From NCBI RefSeq assembly GCF_034058155.1, contig NZ_CP139148.1, positions 3,720,001 through 3,784,000 of the forward strand: a DNA stretch of 64,000 nucleotides. Direction: 5' to 3'. Origin of the DNA: Flavobacterium sp. KACC 22761. GTDB lineage: Bacteria > Bacteroidota > Bacteroidia > Flavobacteriales > Flavobacteriaceae. The notes under the pieces are model-generated. The model ran no database searches. It was given only the letters and a program-made list of their open reading frames with translations, and was not told where the DNA came from. The position numbers and the translations under genes were made by a program. Below, piece after piece: positions 8,611 to 17,412 of this stretch (position 1 is the first letter of the stretch; each line of letters begins with the position of its first letter).

Positions 8611-8654
8611 TAAGCATCAGCGATGCTTATCGCTAAAAATTAAAATTTTTTAGC
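8611..8654. terminator. Hairpin pair after ansB
   Basis: TAAGCATC-AGC-GATGCTTA (8611-8629) is followed by GCTAAAAA…TTTTTTAGC (8632-8654). The second stem holds a T-run in its 3' arm. Together they probably end the operon, though neither is a textbook terminator. Confidence 0.45.
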
Positions 8655-8728
8655 ATTTATGCATAATTATAAGTTTAAAATTGGTTTTATTTTTTTTGTA
8701 TTGGTTTAGTTTAGTTAAGGATAGCCCA

Positions 8729-8763
8729 ATAGGTTTTATTATATGAGCACTGATAAAACCTAT
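8729..8763. terminator. Inverted repeat between convergent genes
   Basis: ATAGGTTTTAT (8729-8739) and ATAAAACCTAT (8753-8763) are perfect 11-base inverted arms. They lie between ansB (plus) and the Omp85-like gene (minus). There is no clear T-tract on either strand, so a terminator role is plausible but not shown. Confidence 0.4.
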
Positions 8764-8804
8764 AAAGCTGTCTTTTAAGTTATTCATCAATCGAAGATAA
8801 ATCT

Positions 8805-9878
8805 CTAAAAAGCCTCGCCAATTCTAAAATAAATTCCCCAATCTCCTTTTCCAACAGCACCATCTAAACCAACATTGAATTTTTCGTTTTTAAAAGCTCT
8901 GTATCGGTAGCCTACACCGGCGCCTGGATACAATTTCCAATCAAAACTTGGAGTGTCAGAACCGTAGATAGTTGCTAGTCCAGCAAAACCTACAGCACCC
9001 ATTCTTTTATTGAAATTATATCGATATTCGCCTTGAATGGCCATCAATCCATCACCACGGTATTTTCCTTCAGAATAACCCCTGATATCATCGTTACCAA
9101 TTGTTACTTGCTGTTCAAAAGAAATATTTCCCAATCCAAATTTGCCAGCAAAACGAGCGGCTACAACATCTTTTTTATCTCTTACGGAGTAATAAGAATT
9201 ATATTCGGAAATAATTTTATTGGCATTGACTTCATTTCCAAACCATTCGGGATAACTGATCCATCTTGCTCTTATTTTATTTCCTTTAGTAGGATAATAA
9301 ATGGCATCTCGGGTATCATAGAGCAAAATGGTTTGCAGTCCGTTTGTGTGTGAGGTAGAAGCTGGCTGTATATCATCTTCATAAGCAGTGTCATAATGTG
9401 CATACGAATAACCTAATCCGCCGTAAAATGATTTGAAAATTTTTCGCAACAAACTCACGCTTACTAAAGTAGTTTCGGTGCTGTAATCATAAAAAGTTGG
9501 AGCGTCAAAATCATCCATAAAAAATTGAGAATTTTGATTGCCAGTCATCAGAAATAGTTGCGCACGCCATTTATCTTCGTTAAAATGCCATTTGTTGAAA
9601 GAGCAAATAAAATAAGATTTGTTTGTAGTATAAATTGCTGTAAGTCCCGACAAAGATTTTGGAGAAATTGTATCGGTTTTATCCGTTTTGTACATCATCA
9701 TCGGGATCGCTCCAAACATGAAATCCAACGTTCTATTATAGCTAATGTAAGGCATCACATTAAAATCGATATTCTTGGTTTTAGATTTTTCGGTTTTTGT
9801 GCTGTCTGCCGTTTTTTCTTGAGCCAAAATACCGTAAGAATAAAATAGAAGAAGTGCTATAAATAAAGGCTTTTGCAT
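8805..9878 (-). CDS. BamA/TamA-like (Omp85, surface antigen D15) outer-membrane protein
   Basis: A 357-residue protein with signal peptide (PLFIALLLFYSYGILAQ) and a Ser/Thr/Lys-rich spacer before a beta-barrel. The Omp85 hallmark appears as DIRGYSEGKYRG, the conserved RGY of lid-loop L6. The region LLYDTRDAIYYPTKGNKIRARW is the typical D-R-x-x-x-x-P-x-x-G strand pair of the family. The length leaves no room for POTRA domains, so this is a barrel-only member, not BamA itself. Substrate and partner are unknown. It is monocistronic and convergent with ansB. Confidence 0.8.
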   Translation of the reverse strand: MQKPLFIALLLFYSYGILAQEKTADSTKTEKSKTKNIDFNVMPYISYNRTLDFMFGAIPMMMYKTDKTDTISPKSLSGLTAIYTTNKSYFICSFNKWHFNEDKWRAQLFLMTGNQNSQFFMDDFDAPTFYDYSTETTLVSVSLLRKIFKSFYGGLGYSYAHYDTAYEDDIQPASTSHTNGLQTILLYDTRDAIYYPTKGNKIRARWISYPEWFGNEVNANKIISEYNSYYSVRDKKDVVAARFAGKFGLGNISFEQQVTIGNDDIRGYSEGKYRGDGLMAIQGEYRYNFNKRMGAVGFAGLATIYGSDTPSFDWKLYPGAGVGYRYRAFKNEKFNVGLDGAVGKGDWGIYFRIGEAF

Positions 9879-9970
9879 ATGATTTAAGAGATGTGGTGAT
9901 TAGGGATAATGGACAGGCGTCTAAGTTAAAGCCAATTTATTTTCCACGAAACTTAAGGGCTGTTTAAGAC

Positions 9971-9992
9971 GTTCCATTTTATAAAATGAAAC
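9971..9992. promoter_or_regulatory. 22-bp palindromic operator-like site (copy 2)
   Basis: GTTCCAT (9971-9977) and ATGAAAC (9986-9992) flank the 8-base spacer TTTATAAA. It has the same layout and nearly the same sequence as 3775-3796. A further half-site GTTCCATTT lies at 9999-10007, and GGGAGGAATAAA at 10066-10077. It sits about 150 bases before the TolC gene of the efflux operon. Otherwise 9879-10138 shows no gene. Confidence 0.5.
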
Positions 9993-10138
9993 AAATTCGT
10001 TCCATTTCCCTTTTAAGAATTTTCTAAATTTATTTCTTAAAATATTCCTAAAAAAGTTAAAATTCGGGAGGAATAAAGTTGGTATTTGATGGCTAAAAAC
10101 AATTCCAAAAAAATCAAATTTAAATGATGTAAAATTCG

Positions 10139-11473
10139 ATGAGGTATTGGCAATTCATAGATTTAAAACTAAAGTCTTTGGCTTTCATGTGTTGTTGTGT
10201 CAATTTGGGTTTTGCACAGCAAGATAGTCTTGCATCGGCAAAAATAATCAAGCTTGATGAAGCAATATCGTTAGGAATTCAAAATAACCGCCAGCTTAAA
10301 ATTGCAAATACAGATTTGGCTATTGCCTATGAAAATATCGATCAAGCAAAAATTGCAAAAATGCCACGAATAGGCGTGAATGGAGGATACAATTATATTG
10401 GAAATCCTAAAATTTATGAAGGGTTTTATCAAAGCAATATTACTGTAGATTATTATAATCATCAAGCTTTTGCCACTATTATTTCGTCTTTGCCAATTTA
10501 TAACGGAAGCGCCATCAATAAGCGAATCGATCAGCAGGAACTCATTAGCGAAATGCAAAAGTCTGCCGTTAAAATGACTGAAGCTGATGTAAAAAATGCT
10601 ATTACAGAGCAATATTTTACACTTGAAAAATTGTACAGACAAATTGAAGTAACGAAACAAAACATCATCAATACCGATTTGCGAATTAGACAGTTAAAAT
10701 CGCGCGTAGATAATGGACAAAACATTAAAAGTGATTTGTTGCGAACCGAATTGCAACAATCTAATTTTAAGGTTTCGGTTTTTAGAAGCACCAATACAAT
10801 AGAATTGATCAGCAATTATTTGGATATTTTAATTGGTTTTCCAACAAATACTATTTTGAAGCCTGTAGTTGCAGAAAGCATGTTGCCAACAGAAAATGTA
10901 AACTTACAAGAGAGTTTGGCTGAAGCTTTTCGAAATAGAGAAGAAATAAAGCGTGCCGAAGTAAAAATTAAATTATCAGAATCGTCTTTGAGCTTGACTA
11001 AAAGCGGTTTTATGCCCAATGTAAATGCCAATCTTATTTTGAATACCGAATATCCAGCACAATGGCCCAATTATGTCAATATTCTGAATTACTGGGCGGC
11101 GGGCGTTTCATTGAATTGGGATGTTTCCAGTTTTTATAATCTCAAACACCGAATTTCAGGCGACAAATTGGAAATTGATAAAAGCAATACGGCACTTCAA
11201 ATAACAAAAGACCAAATTAGTACAGAAGTTAAAAACGCTTATGTGAGATATGCTGAAAGCAAAGAAAACATCAAAACGTATAAAAAAGATGTTGAGCTTT
11301 CAATGAGCAATTATAAAATTGTAAAAAGCCGTTACGATAATGATTTTGCTTTAATCAGTGAAATAGTTGATGCCGAGTTGCAACTCAACAATTCCCGAAT
11401 CTCATTGGTTAATGCCAATTTAGATTTGATCATTCAATATTATTCTTTGCAATATGCAATGGGAAAACTTTAA
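10139..11473 (+). CDS. TolC-family outer-membrane efflux protein
   Basis: A 444-residue TolC-type protein with an N-terminal signal (ending near NLGFAQQ), two repeats of long alpha-helical segments and short barrel strands. Typical pieces include LDEAISLGIQNNRQLKIANTDL at the start of the first repeat and a hinge-type NPxV-like strand (VNANLILNTEYP). It forms the outer-membrane channel of a tripartite pump. The HlyD-type adaptor starts 10 bases downstream and the MFS pump follows, so the three are one operon. Confidence 0.9.
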   Translation: MRYWQFIDLKLKSLAFMCCCVNLGFAQQDSLASAKIIKLDEAISLGIQNNRQLKIANTDLAIAYENIDQAKIAKMPRIGVNGGYNYIGNPKIYEGFYQSNITVDYYNHQAFATIISSLPIYNGSAINKRIDQQELISEMQKSAVKMTEADVKNAITEQYFTLEKLYRQIEVTKQNIINTDLRIRQLKSRVDNGQNIKSDLLRTELQQSNFKVSVFRSTNTIELISNYLDILIGFPTNTILKPVVAESMLPTENVNLQESLAEAFRNREEIKRAEVKIKLSESSLSLTKSGFMPNVNANLILNTEYPAQWPNYVNILNYWAAGVSLNWDVSSFYNLKHRISGDKLEIDKSNTALQITKDQISTEVKNAYVRYAESKENIKTYKKDVELSMSNYKIVKSRYDNDFALISEIVDAELQLNNSRISLVNANLDLIIQYYSLQYAMGKL

Positions 11474-11483
11474 TTAAAAAAGT

Positions 11484-12545
11484 ATGAGCGAAGCAAATGC
11501 CCAAAACGAAACGATTCAAAAAGATAAAAAGAGAAATACCATTCTTACCGTGCTGTCTTTTGGTTTTTTGATTGCCGGCGGTTTGTGGATTGTGAGTCTT
11601 TTTTTTGATTTCAGTACGTATGAAACGACCAATAATGCACAGGTTGAAGCTTACATCAATAATGTTGCTGCAAGAGCTACAGGCCATATCAAAGAAATTA
11701 GATTTGAATCCAATCAATTTGTTCGTAAGGGCGATACACTGATTGTTCTAGACGATTCGGAATATGTTATTAAAGTGATGCAAGCCGAAGCTGATTTGGC
11801 TATAGCCGAAGGAAATCTTCATTCATTAGAACAAAATATCACGACATCGGCATCGAATCAGGCTTCTGGTAAGGAAAAATTGGCCGGAGATATGGCGAGT
11901 CTTGAAAAAGCACAAAAAGATTATCAGCGTTTTAAAAATATGTATGCTGATTCGGCCGTGACTCGAAATCAATACGATCAGGTGATTTCAAAATTAAAAT
12001 CGGAAGAAGCTTATGTAAAAGCAGGCCAAAAAAATCTGGAAGCAAGCAGTTCAGTAACCAAACAAAGCACTATTAATCTGGAAGCGGCAAGAGCAACAGT
12101 CGCGAGAAAAAAAGCTGATTTAGCAGCCGCGAAACTGCAATTGTCCTACACGAGTATTATTGCGCCGGGAGATGGATACGTGGGTGAACGCAATTTGTCG
12201 ATTGGAGAATTAATCAATTCGAATCAAACGGTTGCAACCATTGTTTTGAATCAAAAATTATGGATTTCTGCCAATTTCAAAGAAACGCAAATAGAAAAAA
12301 TCAAAAGCGGACAAGAAGTAACCATTACAATAGATGCTCTGGATGGAAAAGAATTTAAAGGAAAAGTAATAGGGTTTTCTCCAGCAACGGGCGCTAAATT
12401 TTCGATGGTTGAACCTGATAATTCCACAGGAAATTTTGTGAAAATCACGCAACGAATTCCTGTTAAGATTGAATTTGAAACACCTGCTAAAGAATTAGCA
12501 GATGTAAGACCAGGAATGAATGTTACAGTTGACGTAAAAAAATAA
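11484..12545 (+). CDS. HlyD/EmrA-type membrane fusion protein
   Basis: A 353-residue periplasmic adaptor: short cytoplasmic N-terminus, one transmembrane helix (TILTVLSFGFLIAGGLWIVS), a biotinyl-lipoyl-like half (NNVAARATGHIKEIRFESNQ), a coiled-coil hairpin (about residues 95-215, rich in Ala/Lys/Glu/Gln), then the second lipoyl half (TSIIAPGDGYVGERNLSIGE) and a beta-barrel domain. It links the inner-membrane MFS transporter encoded 3 bases downstream to the TolC channel encoded upstream. Confidence 0.92.
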   Translation: MSEANAQNETIQKDKKRNTILTVLSFGFLIAGGLWIVSLFFDFSTYETTNNAQVEAYINNVAARATGHIKEIRFESNQFVRKGDTLIVLDDSEYVIKVMQAEADLAIAEGNLHSLEQNITTSASNQASGKEKLAGDMASLEKAQKDYQRFKNMYADSAVTRNQYDQVISKLKSEEAYVKAGQKNLEASSSVTKQSTINLEAARATVARKKADLAAAKLQLSYTSIIAPGDGYVGERNLSIGELINSNQTVATIVLNQKLWISANFKETQIEKIKSGQEVTITIDALDGKEFKGKVIGFSPATGAKFSMVEPDNSTGNFVKITQRIPVKIEFETPAKELADVRPGMNVTVDVKK

Positions 12546-12548
12546 GAG

Positions 12549-14117
12549 ATGTTTGCAGGAAAAAAAGGAAGCGTTTTTACTCTTATAGGATTGTATATCC
12601 TTACAATTCCTTTTTTTAATGGGCTCAACGTTACCACTTATGATAATTCGCAAATCATGGGGCATTTTGGAGAATCGACAACCGTTTTTACGTACTCTAT
12701 TTATATTCCAATTTTTGCAATGCTCGGTTTTATGCCTTTGGGACTAAAATTAGGGAAACAAATCAAGGTTAGAACCATGATTTTGTCAGTAAGTTTTTTG
12801 TCTTTGATTTTTAATACCGCTTTGTTGTTTGTGTCTAGTATTGAATGGTTTGTGTTTTTTAGATCGCTTCTGGCTATCGTTTCTGTAATTGGAATATTTG
12901 CTTCAATGGTTCCGATTTTAATGAAATACAATCCCGCATTTAATATGGCTTTGTTGTATGGAATTTTGCAGTTTATTCAAAAAGGAAGTCAGCATCTTTA
13001 TCAATATTTAGGAACAAATTTTACAAGTCTGCACAATTGGACTTTTGGTATTTATTTTTTGAATGCCAATTTCTTGATTTGCATTGTGCTCGCTTGGCTT
13101 TTTTATAAAGTAGATGTTGCTCCAATGAAAAATGTTTTTCAATTTGATTGGCGCGGTTGGATTATTATGCTTTTATTTTTTCTGATTATTCTTTTTTTAT
13201 GTGCCGAAGGACAAACCAGAAATTGGCTCAGCGACCCTAAAGTAGTTTTGGCAATAGGATTATTGTTTATAATGGCCGGAATTTATCTGTTGCATGTTCG
13301 ATTTACTTCTGACCCCATTATTAATCCCGATGTTTATAAATACAAAAATGTTGTCATTGGCGCTTTTTTGATGTTTTATATTGGCGTAATGAACGGCACT
13401 GGAAGCGTTGTAACAGGATATATGACAAATGTTTTAGGCTTTGATCCAGTCCTTAATGCTTTGACACATTTAGCCATATTATTTGGGTTGTGCATTTCGA
13501 TTCCGCTTTCGACTTATCTTTTGTATAAGAGAATTTATTTAGCCACGATCTGGGTAATTGGTTTTGCCTGTTATGGATTTTACCACATGATTTTGTTCTT
13601 TAGATTTTACCCCGGAATTGATTCAACTGATTTTTTTGTGCCGCTTGTTTTTAAAGGTTTAGGAATGGGATTTCTATTTCCTGTTTCCTTGCTTTATATT
13701 TCAGAAGGTGTTCCGCCAATTTTTAGTACCTCGCGCATGATGACCGGAATCATTTCGCAAGCCGTTTTTGCGTCTTTGCTTGGAAGTGCCATTCTCGGAA
13801 CTTTTATTACAAATATGAATATCCAGCATAAAACAGGTTTAAGCCAGCAATTATCAGAGGTTAATAAAATGGCAGAAAATCAATTGGAAACTTACAAAAG
13901 GAACTTTTTATATATGGGTTTATCAGATGCTGAAGCGCAGAAAAAAGCAGAAAAAAGTCTGTCAAATCAAACCGCTCAAGCATCAATATTATTGGCTTAC
14001 AAAGATATTTATCTTGTAATGTCGGCGATATGCTTTTTCCCTATTTTGATCATTCTGCTTTTCAAATTGTGGCGCAGACCAATTGGCAGAGTAGAAGTAG
14101 AGCCGATACCGATTTAA
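12549..14117 (+). CDS. MFS drug transporter, DHA2 (EmrB/QacA)-like
   Basis: A 522-residue inner-membrane protein with about 14 hydrophobic segments, the number expected for DHA2 proton-coupled exporters. A large loop near residues 420-460 (LSEVNKMAENQLETYKRN) before the last helix is typical of EmrB-like pumps. It starts 3 bases after the adaptor gene, and with it and TolC forms a multidrug-type tripartite pump. The usual motif A (GxLaDrxGrkxxl) is weak here (LGLKLGKQIKVR), so substrate class is open. Confidence 0.85.
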   Translation: MFAGKKGSVFTLIGLYILTIPFFNGLNVTTYDNSQIMGHFGESTTVFTYSIYIPIFAMLGFMPLGLKLGKQIKVRTMILSVSFLSLIFNTALLFVSSIEWFVFFRSLLAIVSVIGIFASMVPILMKYNPAFNMALLYGILQFIQKGSQHLYQYLGTNFTSLHNWTFGIYFLNANFLICIVLAWLFYKVDVAPMKNVFQFDWRGWIIMLLFFLIILFLCAEGQTRNWLSDPKVVLAIGLLFIMAGIYLLHVRFTSDPIINPDVYKYKNVVIGAFLMFYIGVMNGTGSVVTGYMTNVLGFDPVLNALTHLAILFGLCISIPLSTYLLYKRIYLATIWVIGFACYGFYHMILFFRFYPGIDSTDFFVPLVFKGLGMGFLFPVSLLYISEGVPPIFSTSRMMTGIISQAVFASLLGSAILGTFITNMNIQHKTGLSQQLSEVNKMAENQLETYKRNFLYMGLSDAEAQKKAEKSLSNQTAQASILLAYKDIYLVMSAICFFPILIILLFKLWRRPIGRVEVEPIPI

Positions 14118-14151
14118 TTTTTATGAAAACAACAGTTGATAATTCAATATT

Positions 14152-14841
14152 ATGATGGCAAAAAAAGAACGTTTTTTATTTGGCTTATGGAATAAAGAAA
14201 GTGGATTAAGCGGTATGCTTGTTTTGCTTTTTATGATGCATTTTGTCGCTATTCCGTTTTTTGGAAGTTATCCGCATTTTATGGTTTGGCTCAATATTTT
14301 TTGGATGTTGTTTTTGTTTGCGGGTATTTTTTCGCTTTCAAAGCATAAAAAACAAGCACTCTTGATTTCAATTATTCCGATTTTGTTTGTTGTCATTCAA
14401 TGTATAGATTATTTCAACAGAAACATCCTGATTTTGTTTGCTGACCTTTTTTTGTCCATTGCCGTTATGGGACTTTTAATTATAATGGTTTTAAAAAAAG
14501 TATTAGAACCTGGTCCTGTAACAACCTATCGCATAATAGGATCAGTTGTTGTGTACATGCTGTTGGTGCATTTTTGGTGTACGCTTTACTTATTTCTTTT
14601 TAGGCATATTGAAGGCTCTTTTAATTTGGTGGAATTCAAATTTGAAATCAATAGCGATCAGGCGAGTTTTATGTATTTCAGTTATATCACCATGAGTTCT
14701 ACAGGTTACGGCGAAATAGTGCCTTTACATCCATTAGCGCGCTCTTTGGTCCAGATAGAAGTACTTACAGGAGTTTTATATCCCGTAGTCTTAATAGGAA
14801 GATTAGTTTCTGATGCCAATTTTTCTATCCAAAAAAAATAA
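14152..14841 (+). CDS. Potassium-channel-like membrane protein
   Basis: A 229-residue protein with about six hydrophobic segments. Residues ~180-190 read TMSSTGYGEIVP, close to the K+-channel selectivity filter TxGYGD and preceded by a pore-helix-like segment (FMYFSYI), followed by a last helix (VQIEVLTGVLYPVVLIGRL). This is the Ion_trans_2 pattern. It follows the MFS gene by about 35 bases and may be co-transcribed. The link to efflux is not obvious; K+ or membrane-potential control under stress is one possibility. Alternate start: ATG at 14155. Confidence 0.75.
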   Translation: MMAKKERFLFGLWNKESGLSGMLVLLFMMHFVAIPFFGSYPHFMVWLNIFWMLFLFAGIFSLSKHKKQALLISIIPILFVVIQCIDYFNRNILILFADLFLSIAVMGLLIIMVLKKVLEPGPVTTYRIIGSVVVYMLLVHFWCTLYLFLFRHIEGSFNLVEFKFEINSDQASFMYFSYITMSSTGYGEIVPLHPLARSLVQIEVLTGVLYPVVLIGRLVSDANFSIQKK

Positions 14842-14879
14842 AATCAAATTTAACCAATCATATCTAAATCAAAATAAAC

Positions 14880-15977
14880 ATGAAAACATCCAATTCAATT
14901 AAACGCAAAGAGCTCTTTGATACGATTTTACAGTTATTTTTCATTTTCCTGATCGTTGGATTTTGTCTTAAATTGCTGTTGCCGTTTTTTATGCCAATTC
15001 TTTGGGCTGTAATACTTTCGGTCGTATTTTATCCAATGTTTGATTTTCTGCAGCGAATTCTGAAAGGAAAGAAAACCCTAGCATCTGTAATAATAACCAT
15101 TGTAATTATTGCAGTAATGTTAGTGCCGCTTATTTATTTTTTAAAAGCGGCAATAGCCAATTTTTTAGAATTGAAAAATAGTTTTGAAGCTGGAACTTTA
15201 AAAATTACGCCTCCTGGACAAAATATAAAAGAATGGCCGATAATTGGTAAGCCTCTCTATGAATTTTTGCTAATGATGTCAACAGATTTGGAGCAAGGCG
15301 TAGTAAAATACCAAGATCAGATCAAGGAGTTTTCTTCAAAAATCATGGGAAGCATTTTGAGTTCTGGTGCCGCATTTTTGCAGTTTATTTTATCCGTAAT
15401 TATTGCTGGAGTTTTATTGGTTACTGGAGGAAGAACTTTTGCCATGAAATTTCTTAAAAAAATTGCTGGAAACAAAGCAGATGAAATCATGACCATTTCG
15501 GTTTCGACAATTTATCAAGTGGTTAAAGGAATATTAGGTGTTGCTGTCATTCAAACCATTATTCAAGCAGTTGGATTGTTTATGGCTGATATTCCGTATG
15601 CGGGAATTTTGACTCTGATATGTCTTGTGTTTTCAATTTTGCAAATTGGGCCAATTATCATCAACATTGGTGTTATTGTATATTTATTTTCGACGGGCGA
15701 CTCTGGTTATGCCATTTTCTGGACTATATTTTTCATTATCAGCGGACTTTCAGATAATGTCTTAAAACCGCTTTTGTTAGGAAAAGGAGCTTTGGTACCA
15801 ATGCTGATTATTTTTCTCGGAGTAATTGGCGGATTTATCATGTCAGGATTCATTGGGCTTTTCGTTGGGCCAATTGTCTTTTCAATTGGTTATAAGTTAT
15901 TTATTGCCTGGTTGGATGACAATGCAGAACCTGAAGTTGAGCCAGAACCGGTAGAAAATATTGAACCTTTAGTGTAA
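14880..15977 (+). CDS. AI-2E family transporter (PerM/YdiK/TqsA-like)
   Basis: A 365-residue protein with about eight hydrophobic segments: a pair at the N-terminus, a soluble stretch (about residues 95-155), then a helix-rich C-terminal half with LSDNVLKPLLLGKGALVPMLIIFLGVIGG, the conserved block of the AI-2 exporter/PerM family. The acidic tail (EPEVEPEPVENIEP) is low-complexity. Family members export autoinducer-2 or exchange Na+/H+; which applies here is unknown. It ends the operon that began with tolC; a terminator follows. Confidence 0.88.
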   Translation: MKTSNSIKRKELFDTILQLFFIFLIVGFCLKLLLPFFMPILWAVILSVVFYPMFDFLQRILKGKKTLASVIITIVIIAVMLVPLIYFLKAAIANFLELKNSFEAGTLKITPPGQNIKEWPIIGKPLYEFLLMMSTDLEQGVVKYQDQIKEFSSKIMGSILSSGAAFLQFILSVIIAGVLLVTGGRTFAMKFLKKIAGNKADEIMTISVSTIYQVVKGILGVAVIQTIIQAVGLFMADIPYAGILTLICLVFSILQIGPIIINIGVIVYLFSTGDSGYAIFWTIFFIISGLSDNVLKPLLLGKGALVPMLIIFLGVIGGFIMSGFIGLFVGPIVFSIGYKLFIAWLDDNAEPEVEPEPVENIEPLV

Positions 15978-16000
15978 ATTAGTTGTTGGATCTAGAATAT

Positions 16001-16037
16001 AAAAAATCCCATTTCTAAAGAAATGGGATTTTTGTTT
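16001..16037 (+). terminator. Terminator of the efflux/channel operon
   Basis: AAAAAATCCCATTTC (16001-16015) pairs with GAAATGGGATTTTT (from 16020), ending in a T-tract. The IS element begins right after it. Confidence 0.85.
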
Positions 16038-16040
16038 TCA

Positions 16041-16065
16041 TGTCTCGTCCTGAAAAAAGTTGACT
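16041..16065 (+). repeat. Left terminal inverted repeat of the IS
   Basis: The 25 bases from TGTCTCGTCC to GTTGACT match the reverse complement of 17370-17394, with mismatches only at positions 3, 4, 6 and 18. Confidence 0.88.
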
Positions 16066-16080
16066 ATAATTAACTTAATT

Positions 16081-16455
16081 ATGTCACTAACAAGAGAAGT
16101 ATTTAAAAGAATTGTGCCTGATTGCACTTACAGTGAGGCATTCAAAAAACAGGTTGTAAAAGAATTTGAACTGGGATTATTTTGCAAGGCAGATCTTCGC
16201 CGTCGTTACCAAATCAGAAGTCATAGCTGTATCGACAGTTGGTTAAGAAAATATGGTAAATTTACATATCTGGAAAAACTAACACTGGGACGACCTATGA
16301 AAGATCCTCAATCTCAACGCATCAAAGAACTCGAAGCTCAATTAGCTAAGAAAGAGCAAGAATTATTGGTCTTTAAAAAGTTTATTGAAATAGCCGAACG
16401 CGAGCTAAAAATCGAGATTGTAAAAAAGTCTGGTTCCAAGCAGTCCAAGAAATAA
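16081..16455 (+). CDS. IS3-family transposase OrfA (helix-turn-helix protein)
   Basis: A 124-residue protein from ATG 16081; the upstream in-frame TTG overlaps the left inverted repeat. It has an HTH_Tnp_1-type DNA-binding domain (TYSEAFKKQVVKEFELGLFCK…RRRYQIRSHSCIDSWLRKYG) and a C-terminal leucine-zipper helix (RIKELEAQLAKKEQELLVF). It binds the IS ends. Near its end the in-phase heptamer A AAA AAG allows -1 slippage into orfB. Confidence 0.92.
   Translation: MSLTREVFKRIVPDCTYSEAFKKQVVKEFELGLFCKADLRRRYQIRSHSCIDSWLRKYGKFTYLEKLTLGRPMKDPQSQRIKELEAQLAKKEQELLVFKKFIEIAERELKIEIVKKSGSKQSKK
16422..16428 (+). promoter_or_regulatory. Programmed -1 frameshift site (A AAA AAG)
   Basis: The heptamer lies in the zero frame of orfA as A|AAA|AAG, the standard slippery signal of IS3 elements. 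After slippage the frame continues VWFQAVQEINRIYR… into orfB without a stop, giving an OrfAB fusion transposase. Confidence 0.85.
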
Positions 16456-16493
16456 ATCGTATATACAGGGTTAGTCCTTGTGAAATATGTCGA

Positions 16494-17348
16494 TTGTTTG
16501 GATACAGTAAACAAGCTTATTACAAACGAAAATCACATCTATTAAAGTCAATTCCCGACAAAGTACATCTCAAATCTTTGGTAATGTCGGTTCGTCAAAA
16601 GCTGCCAAAAACCGGTGGCAGAAAACTGCATTATATGCTGAAAGATGATTTAAAAAGACATCAAATAAAGATTGGCAGAGATAAATTGTTTGATTTTTTA
16701 CGTGATGAATATTTATTAGTCCCTAAAGCTAGAAGATATTACAAGACAACAAATTCAAGACATTGGATGCGTAAATATCCAAATTTAATAAAAGAAATCA
16801 AGCTCAATGAGCCTGAGCAGGTTTGGGTTGCTGATATTACTTATCTAAGAACTAAAGAACAAACATATTACCTGCATTTGATAACAGATGCATACTCGAA
16901 GAAAATTGTAGGTTATAATTTATCGGATAATTTAATGGCTTCTTCTACATTAGAAGCTTTAAAGATGGCTGTCGGTAATAGGAAATACAGCAGAAATCTC
17001 ATACATCATTCAGATAGAGGTCTTCAATATTGCAGCAAAGAGTACACGGAATATTTATCTCAAAGCAAGATTCTGATAAGTATGACACAAAACTATGATC
17101 CATATGAAAATGCAGTTGCAGAAAGAGTAAATGGTATTTTAAAAGAAGAATTTGGATTATCTGAAATCTTTGAAGATTTTGAAAATCTGAAAAAGCAAGC
17201 TCTAGAATCTATTTTATTTTATAATCAAATAAGAGTGCATTTATCAATAAATATGCTGACTCCAAATCAAGCACATTTACAAAATCAAATCAAACTCAAA
17301 AGATGGAAAAAAACAAATCGGAACAAAAATAATTCTGTTCCGATTTAA
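16494..17348 (+). CDS. IS3-family transposase OrfB (DDE integrase)
   Basis: The catalytic half of the transposase, 284 residues if started at TTG 16494, though it is most likely made as an OrfAB fusion by -1 frameshift at 16422-16428 (frame open from 16428). The DDE residues are visible: VWVADITYLRT, HHSDRGLQYCS and NAVAERVNGILKEEF. An HTH_21-type region (RQKLPKTGGRKLHYML) precedes the core. No frameshift or stop disrupts it. Confidence 0.9.
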   Translation: MFGYSKQAYYKRKSHLLKSIPDKVHLKSLVMSVRQKLPKTGGRKLHYMLKDDLKRHQIKIGRDKLFDFLRDEYLLVPKARRYYKTTNSRHWMRKYPNLIKEIKLNEPEQVWVADITYLRTKEQTYYLHLITDAYSKKIVGYNLSDNLMASSTLEALKMAVGNRKYSRNLIHHSDRGLQYCSKEYTEYLSQSKILISMTQNYDPYENAVAERVNGILKEEFGLSEIFEDFENLKKQALESILFYNQIRVHLSINMLTPNQAHLQNQIKLKRWKKTNRNKNNSVPI

Positions 17349-17369
17349 TTAATTTTATATTACTAATCG

Positions 17370-17394
17370 AGTCAACCTTTTTCAGGACAACTCA
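17370..17394 (-). repeat. Right terminal inverted repeat of the IS
   Basis: Contains AGTCAACC and TTCAGGAC, the inverted copy of the left end, and ends in CA. The flanking TCA at 17395-17397 repeats 16038-16040. Confidence 0.88.
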
Positions 17395-17412
17395 TCAATT
17401 ACAATTTTTCAG

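Larger units (their letters stand above)
16041..17394 (+). mobile_element. Complete IS3-family insertion sequence (1354 bp)
   Basis: The element starts with TG at 16041 and ends with CA at 17394, the usual ends of IS3 elements. Its 25-bp terminal inverted repeats (16041-16065 and 17370-17394) match at 21 positions, sharing GTCCTGAAAAA and GTTGACT. It is flanked by a direct repeat TCA (16038-16040 and 17395-17397), which fits the 3-bp target duplication of the family. Inside are orfA and orfB in -1 phase with an A6G slippery site. All catalytic residues are present, so it looks active. It landed between the 3' ends of two convergent genes, just past a terminator. Confidence 0.92.

Noticed and set aside
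10060..10110. Sigma-54 promoter before the efflux operon
   Set aside because: TTGG and GC boxes are present near 10079-10094 but one base off the required 12/24 spacing, and the CAC element is missing.
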